This document shows, one piece after another, positions 8,999-17,700 of a DNA stretch of 64,000 nt. The notes below the pieces were generated by a model, which saw nothing but the letters and a program-made list of their open reading frames with translations, searched no databases and was not told where the DNA came from. Where the stretch lies: positions 1 to 64,000 of the forward strand of contig JAEDDG010000002.1 of the NCBI GenBank assembly GCA_016293865.1, read 5' to 3'. Both the position numbers and the translations under genes were made by a program. The stretch comes from Oscillospiraceae bacterium (GTDB lineage Bacteria > Bacillota > Clostridia > Oscillospirales > Oscillospiraceae). How positions within the stretch are numbered: position 1 is the stretch's first letter; the number at the start of each line of letters is the position of its first letter.

Positions 8999-9067
8999 AT
9001 TTTCGGCTTTCGTTTTCTTTATGGCGCAGGGGTGTGCCGCAAAGAAAAGTGCATGTCAGCAAATGGA

Positions 9068-9096
9068 ACAGCAGGGGCCTTCCGGCCCCTGCTGTT
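9068..9096. terminator. Convergent terminator
   Basis: The arms acagcaggggcc and ggcccctgctgt are a perfect stem with a TTCC loop and T/A runs on both sides, so it can work in both directions. It separates the VanX-like gene from the broken gene on the other strand. Confidence 0.8.
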
Positions 9097-9097
9097 T

Positions 9098-9531
9098 TCA
9101 GACAAGAACAGTGATCAGGAAATAAAGCAGCGCACCGCCGACAGCGGTGAGAAGCAAAATGGCAATATAATTGGCGGCAAACGTTTTTGCACCCTGTTTG
9201 GCAGTCTGAACGCCGACAGCGACGTTGCTGATGGCCCAGGTATCGCCGAAGCGGGCTGCGGTCGCCTTGAAGTCAGTCTTGATGAACGCGCCGTAGCTGT
9301 TCTGTGAATTGACATAGCCGACGACCGTATACACGCCGTTGTTGTTGGCAATGGTCATCTCGTCCACCGGGCCAGAGGACTGCCGTCATCGGCGCTTTCA
9401 GGAAAGGCTTGATGGCTTTCAGCAGGCAGTCGGACAGTCCTGAAAAATCTTCAGAAGACGCGTCCGGCTGCGCAAATGCGCCCTGGAAACTGCTGTAGTT
9501 TGCTCCGGTGCTGCCGGCGTAAGTTGTGTTC
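9098..9531 (-). pseudogene. Broken gene for a membrane-anchored protein of unknown function
   Basis: The intact part is 89 residues: it ends in a transmembrane anchor (NYIAILLLTAVGGALLYFLI) preceded by a beta-rich segment such as NNNGVYTVVGYVNSQNSYG. Directly upstream, one base out of frame, about 52 more protein-like codons run back to a TAG near 9530. Removing one C from the CCC run near 9371 would join both parts into one reading frame (about 145 residues). No start codon is seen, although an AAGGAGAGG sits just before the TAG. I read this as a gene with a frameshift and a lost 5' end. I do not recognise the family. Confidence 0.55.
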
Positions 9532-9742
9532 TACGAAAACCTCTCCTTATTTTATTTTCTTAAAAATTGACAGAAATTTAAAAATTTGTAAATTGCACCA
9601 CGCAAAATAACAGATGTTCCGACAGCAGAACGCCGGCAGAACCGCACAGCCTGTCCGGCTGAAGTTCGTCCTGTTTTTGTACTTTCCGGCTTGTCCGGAA
9701 GCATACATTCTGAGTGTAATCTGTATGGGAGGCCGGAACGGT

Positions 9743-10525
9743 ATGCTTAAAAGGATTCTGAAAAAGTGCAGCGCGGTATTTGTCCTGCGCAAAAAACCGC
9801 TGATGATTGTGGCCGGAGTGATCGCTGTTGTCCTGATTTTTTACGTGGTCAGCAGTCCGGCAATGGTTGGGACTGCGGCGACGACACGACTGCTGCCGAT
9901 TTACAGCGTTGAGCGAGACAACAAGGCGGTTTCCCTGACTTTTGACGCGGCTTGGGGAAACGAGGATACGCAGACGCTGATTGATATTCTCGATCAGTAC
10001 AATGTCACCGTTACGTTTTTTGTCACCGGCCAGTGGGTGGATAAATTTCCTGAGTCAGTCAAAGCGCTGCACGACGCGGGACACGAGGTGATGAACCATT
10101 CGAATGACCATGCCCATTTCAACGCCCTGACTGCGGAGGAAATCGCCGCCAACATCAACGCGTGCAGTGATAAGGTGGAGCAGGTAACCGGCGTGCGGCC
10201 CACGCTTTTCCGGGCACCGTACGGTGAATACGATGACCATGTGATTGCGGCGGTGAACGCCATGGGGATTCATACCATCCAGTGGGACTGCGACAGTCTG
10301 GACTGGAAGGACCTGTCTGCGCGCGAGATTTACAGCCGGGTCACGGCAAATGTCAAGCCGGGCAGCATTGTCCTTTTCCACAACGCCGCCCTGCATACAC
10401 CGGAGGCGCTCGCGGATATCATAGAGTATCTGCTGCAGAACGGGTATGAGATTGTCCCCGTCAGCAAGCTGATTCTGACCGGAGAATATACCATTGACCA
10501 CACCGGCCGTCAGATTCCTGCATAA
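9743..10525 (+). CDS. Polysaccharide deacetylase, PdaB-like (NodB domain)
   Basis: A membrane-anchored carbohydrate esterase family 4 protein of 260 residues. After a basic N-terminus and one membrane helix (PLMIVAGVIAVVLIFYVV) the NodB domain runs outside the cell. Motifs in order are SLTFDAAWGNED, where the second metal Asp is Ala as in sporulation PdaB proteins, NHSNDHAHFN with the zinc His pair, FRAPYGEYD, DSLDWKD and IVLFHNA. It probably deacetylates peptidoglycan sugars, and the PdaB resemblance suggests a role in spore formation. ATG 9743 has GGGAGG upstream; ATG 9725 is an alternative. Confidence 0.88.
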   Translation: MLKRILKKCSAVFVLRKKPLMIVAGVIAVVLIFYVVSSPAMVGTAATTRLLPIYSVERDNKAVSLTFDAAWGNEDTQTLIDILDQYNVTVTFFVTGQWVDKFPESVKALHDAGHEVMNHSNDHAHFNALTAEEIAANINACSDKVEQVTGVRPTLFRAPYGEYDDHVIAAVNAMGIHTIQWDCDSLDWKDLSAREIYSRVTANVKPGSIVLFHNAALHTPEALADIIEYLLQNGYEIVPVSKLILTGEYTIDHTGRQIPA

Positions 10526-10626
10526 ACTGCTGAATTGATGATGAAAAGCGTTGCCAGAACAACGTGTGCGTGTTAATATAATCTTAACAGCGTTACTTTA
10601 CATATGAAATCTGGAGGCGGAAGCAT

Positions 10627-11733
10627 ATGAGCCGGTCAAAGGTCTATTTTTCTGATATGCACACGACAGTCAGCATGAATCTGCGCGCCAAGCTGGAGCG
10701 GTTGATGAAGAGTGCCGGATTTGAGAGCATTGATTTCAGTGGGAAATTCGTTGCGGTCAAGGTCAACTTCGGTGAAGCGGGAAACCTCGCATATCTTCGC
10801 CCCAACTATGCCCGGTATATCTGCGATTATATCAAGGCGCTGGGCGGCCGGCCGTTTGTGACTGACAGCAATACGTTGTATGTGGGCCAGCGCAAAAATG
10901 CGCTGGATCATCTGGACTGCGCCTACGAAAACGGATACAATCCGTTTGCCACGGGCGTACATACCATCATTGCCGATGGCTTGAAGGGCACGGATGAGGT
11001 CTATGTGCCCGTGCAGAACGGCGAGCTGGTCAAGGAAGCAAAAATCGGCCGTGCGCTGATGGATGCGGACATTGTCATTTCCCTGAACCACTTCAAGGGG
11101 CATGAGCTGGCCGGCTTTGGCGGCGCGCTGAAAAACCTGGGCATGGGCGGCGGATCAAGGGCCGGCAAAATGGATATGCACAGCGCCGGCAAGCCGGATG
11201 TTGACCATACGCTCTGCGTCGGCTGCGGCCAGTGCCGCAAGGTCTGCGCGCATGACGCGCCGGTGATCACAGCCGGTAAGGCAACTGTGGATCATGACCG
11301 CTGTGTCGGCTGCGGCCGGTGCATCGGCGTATGTCCGACGGACGCCATGGAGCCCAAGTTTGACCAGACAGGGACGATTCTGAACCAGAAAATTGCCGAA
11401 TACGCAATGGCCGTCGTTCAGGGAAGGCCGCATTTCCACATTTCGCTGGCCATTGATATTTCGCCTTATTGCGATTGCCACAGCGAAAACGATATCCCCA
11501 TTGTATCGGACGTCGGTATGTTTGCTTCCTTTGATCCTGTGGCTATTGATGTGGCCTGCGCGGATGCAGTCAATGCGAAGGAGGCCGAAAAGGGAAGCGT
11601 TCTGGAAACCTGCGCGCACATCCACGGCGATCATTTTACAGATGTCTTCCCTGTGACAAACTGGCGCAGCGCCGTCGAGCATGGCGAGAAGATCGGTCTC
11701 GGTCACATGGATTATGAACTGATTGAAATCTGA
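10627..11733 (+). CDS. DUF362 domain protein with two 4Fe-4S clusters
   Basis: A 368-residue iron-sulfur protein. The DUF362 domain fills the first 190 or so residues and the last third. Between them is a bacterial ferredoxin module with two CxxCxxCxxxC motifs: CVGCGQCRKVC near residue 197 and CVGCGRCIGVC near 226, each binding one 4Fe-4S cluster. Such proteins are common in anaerobes and are thought to carry electrons, but the reaction is unknown. The start has GGAGG 8 bases upstream. It appears to be monocistronic, with a terminator downstream. Confidence 0.9.
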   Translation: MSRSKVYFSDMHTTVSMNLRAKLERLMKSAGFESIDFSGKFVAVKVNFGEAGNLAYLRPNYARYICDYIKALGGRPFVTDSNTLYVGQRKNALDHLDCAYENGYNPFATGVHTIIADGLKGTDEVYVPVQNGELVKEAKIGRALMDADIVISLNHFKGHELAGFGGALKNLGMGGGSRAGKMDMHSAGKPDVDHTLCVGCGQCRKVCAHDAPVITAGKATVDHDRCVGCGRCIGVCPTDAMEPKFDQTGTILNQKIAEYAMAVVQGRPHFHISLAIDISPYCDCHSENDIPIVSDVGMFASFDPVAIDVACADAVNAKEAEKGSVLETCAHIHGDHFTDVFPVTNWRSAVEHGEKIGLGHMDYELIEI

Positions 11734-11790
11734 ATGCGCTGATCTGCGCAGTGTGCCGCCTGTGGGCGGAGCGTACGCAGACAAACAGAA

Positions 11791-11825
11791 ACGCCGGACC
11801 CGGCTGCGGGTCCGGCGTTATTTTA
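11791..11825 (+). terminator. Terminator after the DUF362 gene
   Basis: The perfect arms acgccggaccc and gggtccggcgt with a 6-base loop are followed by tatttta. Confidence 0.85.
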
Positions 11826-11869
11826 TTCTGCCAGCGCATATCCACAGCGGAGCGCCTCGGCCGCCCGGG

Positions 11870-12559
11870 TCAGGTCAGGGACAGAAGATAGGCCAGCGCG
11901 CCGGCAATATCCGGAAATACATGGTCTGCCCGCGTCTGATCGCGCAGCGCGATGCCGATGGAAGTGCCGGCAGTTCTGAACATGGGATAATCGTTGACGC
12001 CGTCGCCGACAGCCGCCGCCTCCGACGGATCAATCCCCAGAAGGCCGCAGAGGTAAACAAGCGCGGCGCCTTTGTCAATGCCTGCCGGAACAATATCAAA
12101 GGATTCGGGGTTTTCAAATACCTGAACCGGCGAAGGATCCGGAAGCATTTCGCGGAGAATGCGGCGGATAACGGCAAAGTCCTTTTCCGCCTTCGGGAAA
12201 GGCGTTAAAACGACGCTGTGGTCGGGAAACCAGATTCCGTCAGGGTCCTCCTGCTCCATCCGCTCACGCAGTGCGGAAATCAGAGTCCGGGTCTGTGCGG
12301 GATAAGGCATGCGCGAAAAACGCGCCGGGGGGAGCTGTACGCCGAACTGTACTGTTGCGCCGAGTTCGCCCATCAAAACCGGCCGGCGCAGGCCGCTCTG
12401 GCGCATAAAGCCGCACAGGTACGGCGTGGATTTCCCGGAACATACGGCGATGGTGACGCCGCGGCTTTCCAGACACCGGAGCGTCTCCAGCGTCTGCGGC
12501 AGGGCAGCCTCGTCAATCGGCGCAAGCGTGCGGTCAAGGTCAAAAACGATCAGTTTCAT
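11870..12559 (-). CDS. HAD superfamily hydrolase (Cof-like phosphatase)
   Basis: A 229-residue cytoplasmic phosphatase of the HAD-IIB/Cof type. Motif I is MKLIVFDLDRTLAP at the N-terminus, with the nucleophile and acid Asp pair; the Thr/Ser motif is IAVCSGKS near residue 42; the C-terminal AAAVGDGVNDYPMF holds the magnesium Asp residues. The ATG at 12559 is preceded by GGAG and lies 1 base after the stop of the FGGY kinase gene, so the two are cotranscribed. The pairing suggests a sugar phosphate as substrate, but this is inference. Confidence 0.88.
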   Translation of the reverse strand: MKLIVFDLDRTLAPIDEAALPQTLETLRCLESRGVTIAVCSGKSTPYLCGFMRQSGLRRPVLMGELGATVQFGVQLPPARFSRMPYPAQTRTLISALRERMEQEDPDGIWFPDHSVVLTPFPKAEKDFAVIRRILREMLPDPSPVQVFENPESFDIVPAGIDKGAALVYLCGLLGIDPSEAAAVGDGVNDYPMFRTAGTSIGIALRDQTRADHVFPDIAGALAYLLSLT

Positions 12560-12560
12560 A

Positions 12561-13868
12561 TCACATCTCCAAAATCTGCGCGGCGTACAGAGCCGCGCCG
12601 TATGCGGCTTCTTCTTCGTTTGCACTGAGCTGCAGCGGCATTTCAAATCGGTCTTCCAGCAATTTCCGCAGCAGCGCGTTTTTCCGCAGGCCATTTCCTG
12701 AGCCGTAGAGCGCCTTCGGCGCCTGCGCGCCGCTGGCGATATAGCGGCAGTACATTCCGTAAAGCTCCTGAACCGTGCCGTTCAGCATGCCATAGATAAA
12801 ATCACGCGGCGTGAAATTCTGCTCGGTCAGGCCGGAAATTGAGCCGCGCTTTTCAGGATCTGCGCGTGTGCCCTGGAATGTGGTTACAAACACAGGCGGA
12901 TCCTCCGGAACCTCTTCAGAGGCCAGCGCTGCCATTGCGTCATAACAGGAGACGGACTTGCCCGTTACCATTTCCACAGTCCGGCTGAAGAACCGTTCGA
13001 GTATTGCATACGCGCGACCGCCGCAGATGGAAGCACCGACAGTCAGGCTGCCGCCCTGGGGGAAGGGCCGCAGTTCCAGACCGGGACAGTTGTGCATTTC
13101 GGATGAATGTATGGAAATCTGACTGCCGGTGCCGATATTGATCAGCATGCAGTCTTTCGCGTCCTGCGTCGCGCCGATGAAGCTCGCCTGGTTATCTCCG
13201 ATCGCGGTACAGACCGGAAGGCCGGTATAACCGGCGCCGAGAACGGCCGGACGGCTGACAGCCGGGAAGATATCGGCGCTGATGCCGGCGCGCGCCGCGG
13301 CAGATGCGTCAAACGAGGAAGACTTCAGATCAAAAAGGCCGAAGCTTGCCGCGTCGCTTGCATCAATCAAGGGCGCTGTCCGTCTTGAAAGACGCATGGC
13401 AACGAAATCCTGTATGGTGCAGAACACAGACGCATTCTGCGGGACAAGGCCGTTTTTCAGGTTGTAATTGTGCGTTGCCATGCCGTAGCCCACAGGTACT
13501 GCGCAGCCGCTCTGCGCTGCAAGCGTCTCTGCATAGGTCAGCCCGCCGCCCTCAGGCAGCGCGCTGCGGCTGTCCTGCCAGGTATACAGGGGACTGACGC
13601 AGGCGCCGGCAGCGTCCAGATAAAGGATGCCGTGCTGCTGTCCGGTTACGCCGATGCCTTTGCAGTCCGGGTGCCTTTCAAGCAGCTGCCGGAGACAGTC
13701 AAGGACTTTTTCCCAGATCAGCTCCGGCTGCTGGATTTTTTCCCAGCTGTGCGGACCGGGAATAAACGTGCCGTTTGAAACTGTGATCGCATCAATGACG
13801 CCGCATTGGGACTGCGCGGCCACGGCGCTGATTGTTGTTGTGCCGATGTCAAGGCCGATTGTAATCAA
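12561..13868 (-). CDS. FGGY family carbohydrate kinase
   Basis: A 435-residue sugar kinase. ITIGLDIGTTTISAVA at the N-terminus is the first phosphate-binding motif, VTGQQHG and YTWQDSRS mark the sugar site, GDNQASFIGA and INIGTGSQIS lie in the middle, and GSGNGLRKNALL near residue 387 is the ATP-binding part. The last segment resembles sedoheptulokinases more than xylulokinases, but the substrate is not certain. The start is TTG at 13868, with GGGAGG 7 bases upstream; a longer open frame to 14252 would run through the palindromic operator and the ROK gene. Transcription comes from the divergent promoter region. Confidence 0.85.
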   Translation of the reverse strand: MITIGLDIGTTTISAVAAQSQCGVIDAITVSNGTFIPGPHSWEKIQQPELIWEKVLDCLRQLLERHPDCKGIGVTGQQHGILYLDAAGACVSPLYTWQDSRSALPEGGGLTYAETLAAQSGCAVPVGYGMATHNYNLKNGLVPQNASVFCTIQDFVAMRLSRRTAPLIDASDAASFGLFDLKSSSFDASAAARAGISADIFPAVSRPAVLGAGYTGLPVCTAIGDNQASFIGATQDAKDCMLINIGTGSQISIHSSEMHNCPGLELRPFPQGGSLTVGASICGGRAYAILERFFSRTVEMVTGKSVSCYDAMAALASEEVPEDPPVFVTTFQGTRADPEKRGSISGLTEQNFTPRDFIYGMLNGTVQELYGMYCRYIASGAQAPKALYGSGNGLRKNALLRKLLEDRFEMPLQLSANEEEAAYGAALYAAQILEM

Positions 13869-13895
13869 AATATCGCCTCCCGTAAATCCTTCCAC

Positions 13896-13957
13896 ATCAT
13901 ACATGCTGCTGCATTTATTGTCAACTGAGTTGACAATAAATGCAGCAGGAGTATAAT
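13896..13957. promoter_or_regulatory. Divergent promoters with a 43-bp palindromic operator
   Basis: Positions 13906-13925 and 13929-13948 are exact inverted repeats of 20 bases around a TGA centre. Each arm contains a TTGACA -35 box. On the plus strand TTGACA (13930-13935) is 16 bases before TATAAT (13952-13957). On the minus strand TTGACA (13919-13924) is 17 bases before TATGAT (13896-13901). A protein bound to the palindrome would cover both -35 boxes at once. The neighbouring ROK repressor is the obvious candidate, giving joint control of itself and the kinase-phosphatase pair. Confidence 0.85.
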
Positions 13958-13989
13958 TTGAATGAATATGACAGAAAGGGGCTGAGAAT

Positions 13990-15126
13990 ACGGCTAAAGT
14001 TGCGCGTAATGCCGGGTATACCAAACAGTTTAACCGTAAACTCCTTCTGCGTCTTCTGCGCCGCAGGCCCATGTCCCGCGCTGAGGCGGCCAGGGAAATG
14101 GGGTTGACGCGCGCATGGATCAGTATGATTGCCGATGAGCTTCTGGCAGACGGGATTCTGGAAGAACGCCCCCAGCTGACCGCACAGCGCGGGCGTGCGC
14201 CGACGCCCCTGGCTCTGCGCGGCGATGCGTATTTTGCCGGCTGCGCGGCCATCAGCCGCAGCGGCTGCAGAATCGGAATTGTGAATATCGGCGGAGATGT
14301 ACTTGCGGAGAAAGAAATCCGGACAGACTGCGCTGAAGGCGGCTCTGAAAAGCTGGCGCTGCTTGCCGATGCGTTGGAGAAAATGCTTGCAGGTGCCGGA
14401 CTGCCGGAAAACAGAATTTTGGGGGTCGGCGTCAGTGCGCCGGGTCCTCTGGATGCTGAAGAGGGACGGATTCTGAATCCGCCGCGTTTTGATGCGTGGC
14501 ACGGCGTTGATCTTGTGACGCCGCTGAAAGCGCGTCTGGGAATTCCGGTTTACCTGGCGAATCTGGCCACCGCATGCGCTGTTTATTGCTATCACAGGCC
14601 GGAGACGGCCGACAGTGACAATTATCTGCTTCTGATTGTCAATGAAGGCGGCGTCGGTTCCGGCATCATTTCACAGGGGAAGCTTCTGCACAGCGCCGGA
14701 CGGTTTACCAGTGAGCTCGGGCATGTCAGCATAGATTATCGCGGACGTCCGTGTCCCTGCGGAAATACCGGGTGCCTGGAGATGTATGCGGCAATTCCGC
14801 GGATTCTTGAAGAAGCCGGCGGGCGTTATGCCTCCTGGCGTGACGCTGTTGACCGCGGCGCTGACGACGTTATCCGGCGTGAGGCGCAGTATCTGGCGGC
14901 GGGAATCGCGGCGGCAGTCAATATGATCAATGTGGATACGGTTTTGCTTGCCGGCGATATTCTGTATGGCTTCGACCGCCTTTCCACTGAGATTTCCGCA
15001 GCGCTCTCCGGCCGTCTGCTGCCGCCGGGCGCTTCGTCGCTGCGTATTCTGCCGGCGCCTTCCGGTGCAGGTATTGATATTCTCTGCGCCGGTGACATTG
15101 TTTTTTCAAGATTTCTGACTATGTAG
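13990..15126 (+). CDS. ROK family transcriptional repressor
   Basis: A ROK regulator with an N-terminal winged helix (FNRKLLLRLLRRRPMSRAEA then GLTRAWISMIADELL) and a sugar-kinase-like ROK domain. The latter has VGVSAPGPLD, the NEGGVGSGII segment and the zinc motif ending in the three cysteines of GRPCPCGNTGCLEMYA. The first ATG (14071) would cut off helix 1 of the DNA-binding domain. The frame is open back to a TGA at about 13968, with no ATG, GTG or TTG. ACG at 13990 lies 8 bases after AGGGG and is the best start I see. The likely effector is a sugar or sugar phosphate of this locus. If the start is ATG 14071, the protein is 351 residues. Confidence 0.85.
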   Translation, partial: TAKVARNAGYTKQFNRKLLLRLLRRRPMSRAEAAREMGLTRAWISMIADELLADGILEERPQLTAQRGRAPTPLALRGDAYFAGCAAISRSGCRIGIVNIGGDVLAEKEIRTDCAEGGSEKLALLADALEKMLAGAGLPENRILGVGVSAPGPLDAEEGRILNPPRFDAWHGVDLVTPLKARLGIPVYLANLATACAVYCYHRPETADSDNYLLLIVNEGGVGSGIISQGKLLHSAGRFTSELGHVSIDYRGRPCPCGNTGCLEMYAAIPRILEEAGGRYASWRDAVDRGADDVIRREAQYLAAGIAAAVNMINVDTVLLAGDILYGFDRLSTEISAALSGRLLPPGASSLRILPAPSGAGIDILCAGDIVFSRFLTM

Positions 15127-15256
15127 AGTACGGCCCGCTTCCGCAGGCGTCTGAATAAGCGCAGGCTTTTGCGTGACCGTGAAAAGGATGCTGCGCCGGG
15201 TGGCTTTGTCCCACGTCACCGGCGGACGGCGTCAATGAAAAGGAGAATGATCAACG

Positions 15257-16228
15257 ATGAAAACATGGCAGGATCAATCTGTTCTTGTGGCCGGTCTGGG
15301 TTCCATCGGCCAGCGCCATACGCGGCTTCTGCACAGTGCCGGCGTAAAGACAATTTACGTCTGCGATGCTGTGGAGGGTCTCGCCCGGAAAACTGCAGAG
15401 ACATACCCGGGCGTAATTCCGGTTGAGTCGTATGAAGCAGGTCTCGCGCGCAGGCCGGACGCGGTGTTCATCCTGACGCCGCCCAGGCTTCACATCCCGA
15501 TGGCGGTTCAGGCGGCGCAGCAGGGCTGTCATATCTTCTGCGAGAAGCCTGTTTCTGATGATATGACGGGCATTGACACGCTGCGCGGTGTGCTTGACGA
15601 GACCGGCGTGACATTTGCCGTGGGACTGTGCTTCCGCTATCATGAGGGCGTAAAAAAGGTCAGGGAGATCGTGGAAAGCGGCCGGATCGGGAGAATTGTC
15701 AGTATCCGGGCGTTTATGGGTGAAAACCTGCCGACGGTCCGTCCGGATTACAAAACGCTGTTCTCCGCCAAATACTGCGGCGCTTTTGATCTGATCCACG
15801 ATCTTGACCTCGCGGTATGGTTTGCCGGACAGCCGGTCAGGCGCATGGAAGTCATTTATGGCAATTACAGCGACATCGGCATTGAGGCGCCGGATCTTGC
15901 GGAGTTTATGATTGAATTTGACGACCGCTGCCTGGCCACGGTTCATCTTGATTTCTTTACAAATCCGAGAACGCGGGAATTCATGGTGACGGGGACAAAG
16001 GGAATGGCAAAGGTTGAATTTGCCTCCTGGACGAAATATACCGTCTCCGTTTGGACGGAGGAAACCGGCTGGGAGAGCGAGACCCGCGCCAGTGCGCGCG
16101 ACGATATGTTCACCGATGAAGACACGGCGTTTCTGAAAGCCATAACCGGAGAACCGGCGTGCATTTACGGTCTTGACGAGGGCGTCAGGGCGCTGGCGCT
16201 TGTGGATCAGGCACTGCACGGCCGGTGA
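15257..16228 (+). CDS. Gfo/Idh/MocA family oxidoreductase
   Basis: A 323-residue NAD(P)-dependent sugar dehydrogenase. The N-terminal Rossmann fold starts SVLVAGLGSIGQRHTRLL, the family mark CEKPVS is near residue 97, and the substrate-binding beta-sheet domain follows with FDLIHDLDLAVWF, which carries the catalytic His/Asp region. Placed between a ROK repressor and sialic-acid genes, it may process a sialic acid derivative, as NanOx/NanY proteins (2,7-anhydro-Neu5Ac oxidoreductases) of this superfamily do. That link is context only. AAGGAG lies upstream of the ATG. Confidence 0.88.
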   Translation: MKTWQDQSVLVAGLGSIGQRHTRLLHSAGVKTIYVCDAVEGLARKTAETYPGVIPVESYEAGLARRPDAVFILTPPRLHIPMAVQAAQQGCHIFCEKPVSDDMTGIDTLRGVLDETGVTFAVGLCFRYHEGVKKVREIVESGRIGRIVSIRAFMGENLPTVRPDYKTLFSAKYCGAFDLIHDLDLAVWFAGQPVRRMEVIYGNYSDIGIEAPDLAEFMIEFDDRCLATVHLDFFTNPRTREFMVTGTKGMAKVEFASWTKYTVSVWTEETGWESETRASARDDMFTDEDTAFLKAITGEPACIYGLDEGVRALALVDQALHGR

Positions 16229-16247
16229 CGCGCAGCCGGATCAGCCG

Positions 16248-16286
16248 CCGCAGAGGACAGCATGACAGCTGTTCTCTGCGGTTTTG
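16248..16286 (+). terminator. Terminator after the Gfo/Idh/MocA gene
   Basis: The arms ccgcagaggacagc and gctgttctctgcgg pair over 14 positions with one G-U, followed by tttt. It implies that the epimerase operon downstream has its own promoter. Confidence 0.8.
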
Positions 16287-16324
16287 TTGATTCTCTTTTT
16301 GTTCGCAGATTGAAAAAGAATCAA
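16287..16324. repeat. Imperfect inverted repeat upstream of the epimerase operon
   Basis: ttgattctctttttg (16287-16301) and ttgaaaaagaatcaa (16310-16324) are imperfect inverted copies with an 8-base gap, about 70 bases upstream of the promoter -35. It could be a regulator site, but no protein can be assigned. Confidence 0.35.
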
Positions 16325-16390
16325 ACAGACACAAACGATGATGCAGTGATACACGAATTGTTTTTCTTCCGCAGCATGAGCAAGAATTAG

Positions 16391-16419
16391 TTGCAAATTC
16401 AGTTATCATGAGTTAGAAT
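16391..16419 (+). promoter_or_regulatory. Promoter of the epimerase-sialidase-lyase operon
   Basis: -35 TTGCAA (16391-16396), a 17-base spacer and -10 TAGAAT (16414-16419), about 60 bases before the epimerase ATG. Confidence 0.6.
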
Positions 16420-16477
16420 CTGTTCAGAGACCAGGTTCTTTTGAGCGAGAGCCGAGTATAAGAACGGAGGGAGAATA

Positions 16478-17683
16478 ATGATTTCCAGAGAATACCTTCA
16501 GGAAAAACAGGCCATTGTACGTGATGAGCTGATGACTTACAGTCTGCCGTTCTGGGCAAAATACGGCCCGGACAAGGAGAACGGCGGCTTTATCACCTGC
16601 CTGACCAGGGAAGGCAAGATCACTTCCCACGATAAAAACGCATGGCAGCAGGGCCGCGCGGCATGGACTTTTTCCCGTGCCTGCAACCAGTACGGCAAGA
16701 ATGACGAATACCTCGCCATTGCCAAGAGCTGTCTTGATTTTCTGGACGCGCATTTTATTGATCCCAAGGACGGCGAAATGTACTATACCTGCTCTGCAAC
16801 CGGCGAACCGGTGCGCAAACACCGCTGGGGCTATGGCGATGACATGTTCTATGTAACCGGCAACGCCGAGTATTACAGAGCGACAGGCGATAAGAAATAT
16901 CTGGAAAACGCACGCAGACGTTTCCGGCGCAAAATTGATGCGTACTACAACAGGCTTCCCGTGCCTGCCGACGCCGTTCCGAAATTCATCGGCCGGCCCA
17001 CCCGTACGTTCGGCAGCGCCATGATCGCGCTGGATATCTGCGACGTCATGCGTCTTGCTGATGAAGAGCGTGCGGATCAGTACAAGGCACAGATGAAGGA
17101 GTATGCATACGACATCTTCAAGTACAACTTCAAGGAAGATCTGGGATGCATCCTTGAAAATGTCGGACCGAACGGCGAGTTCCTGTCTGACTGGACGGTA
17201 GGCCGCAAGGTCAATCCCGGTCACGGTCTTGAAGGCGTGTGGTTCCTGGCGAAGGCTTCTGCTACGCTGGAGGATCCGTATCTGCTGGAGATGGCTGAAA
17301 AGATCTACAAGTGCTGCCTGGATAAGGGCTGGGACAAGGAATACGGCGGAATTCTCATGTTTGTTGATGCTCTGGGCTATCAGCCGGAGGAATATGAGCA
17401 TGATATGAAGTTCTGGTGGGTCATTGACGAAGCGATCTGCGCTGCAATCAGCCTTTATTCAATGACCGGCAAGGAACAGTACATCTTTGATTTTGAAAAA
17501 TTCCTTGACTATTATTTCGCACATCATGCAGACCATGAATACGGCGACTGCATCGGCTACCTGCGCCGCGACGGCCAGCCCACCATGCCGATTGCAAAGG
17601 GCAACCTGTTCAAGGGCCCCTTCCACACGCCGCGCATGCTCATGCATGTGGACAGCGTCATCGACGGCATTCTGAACCGGTAA
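16478..17683 (+). CDS. N-acylglucosamine 2-epimerase (AGE/RenBP family)
   Basis: A 401-residue cytoplasmic epimerase with an (alpha/alpha)6 barrel. It interconverts N-acetylmannosamine and N-acetylglucosamine (or free sugars such as cellobiose in sister families). Family motifs are RAAWTFSRAC near residue 60, VNPGHGLEGVWFL near 246 (active-site His), KFWWVIDEAICA near 310 and KGPFHTPRMLMH near 380 (second active-site His). The next genes are a sialidase-like protein and an N-acetylneuraminate lyase, which release ManNAc, so ManNAc to GlcNAc conversion is the likely job. GGAGGGAG stands before the ATG. Confidence 0.9.
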   Translation: MISREYLQEKQAIVRDELMTYSLPFWAKYGPDKENGGFITCLTREGKITSHDKNAWQQGRAAWTFSRACNQYGKNDEYLAIAKSCLDFLDAHFIDPKDGEMYYTCSATGEPVRKHRWGYGDDMFYVTGNAEYYRATGDKKYLENARRRFRRKIDAYYNRLPVPADAVPKFIGRPTRTFGSAMIALDICDVMRLADEERADQYKAQMKEYAYDIFKYNFKEDLGCILENVGPNGEFLSDWTVGRKVNPGHGLEGVWFLAKASATLEDPYLLEMAEKIYKCCLDKGWDKEYGGILMFVDALGYQPEEYEHDMKFWWVIDEAICAAISLYSMTGKEQYIFDFEKFLDYYFAHHADHEYGDCIGYLRRDGQPTMPIAKGNLFKGPFHTPRMLMHVDSVIDGILNR

Positions 17684-17700
17684 CATCCGGGAGCGTGCGA

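Noticed and set aside
12561-14252. Extending the FGGY kinase to a start at 14252
   Set aside because: The extension would cross the palindromic operator, the divergent promoters and the ROK coding region; TTG 13868 has a proper ribosome site.
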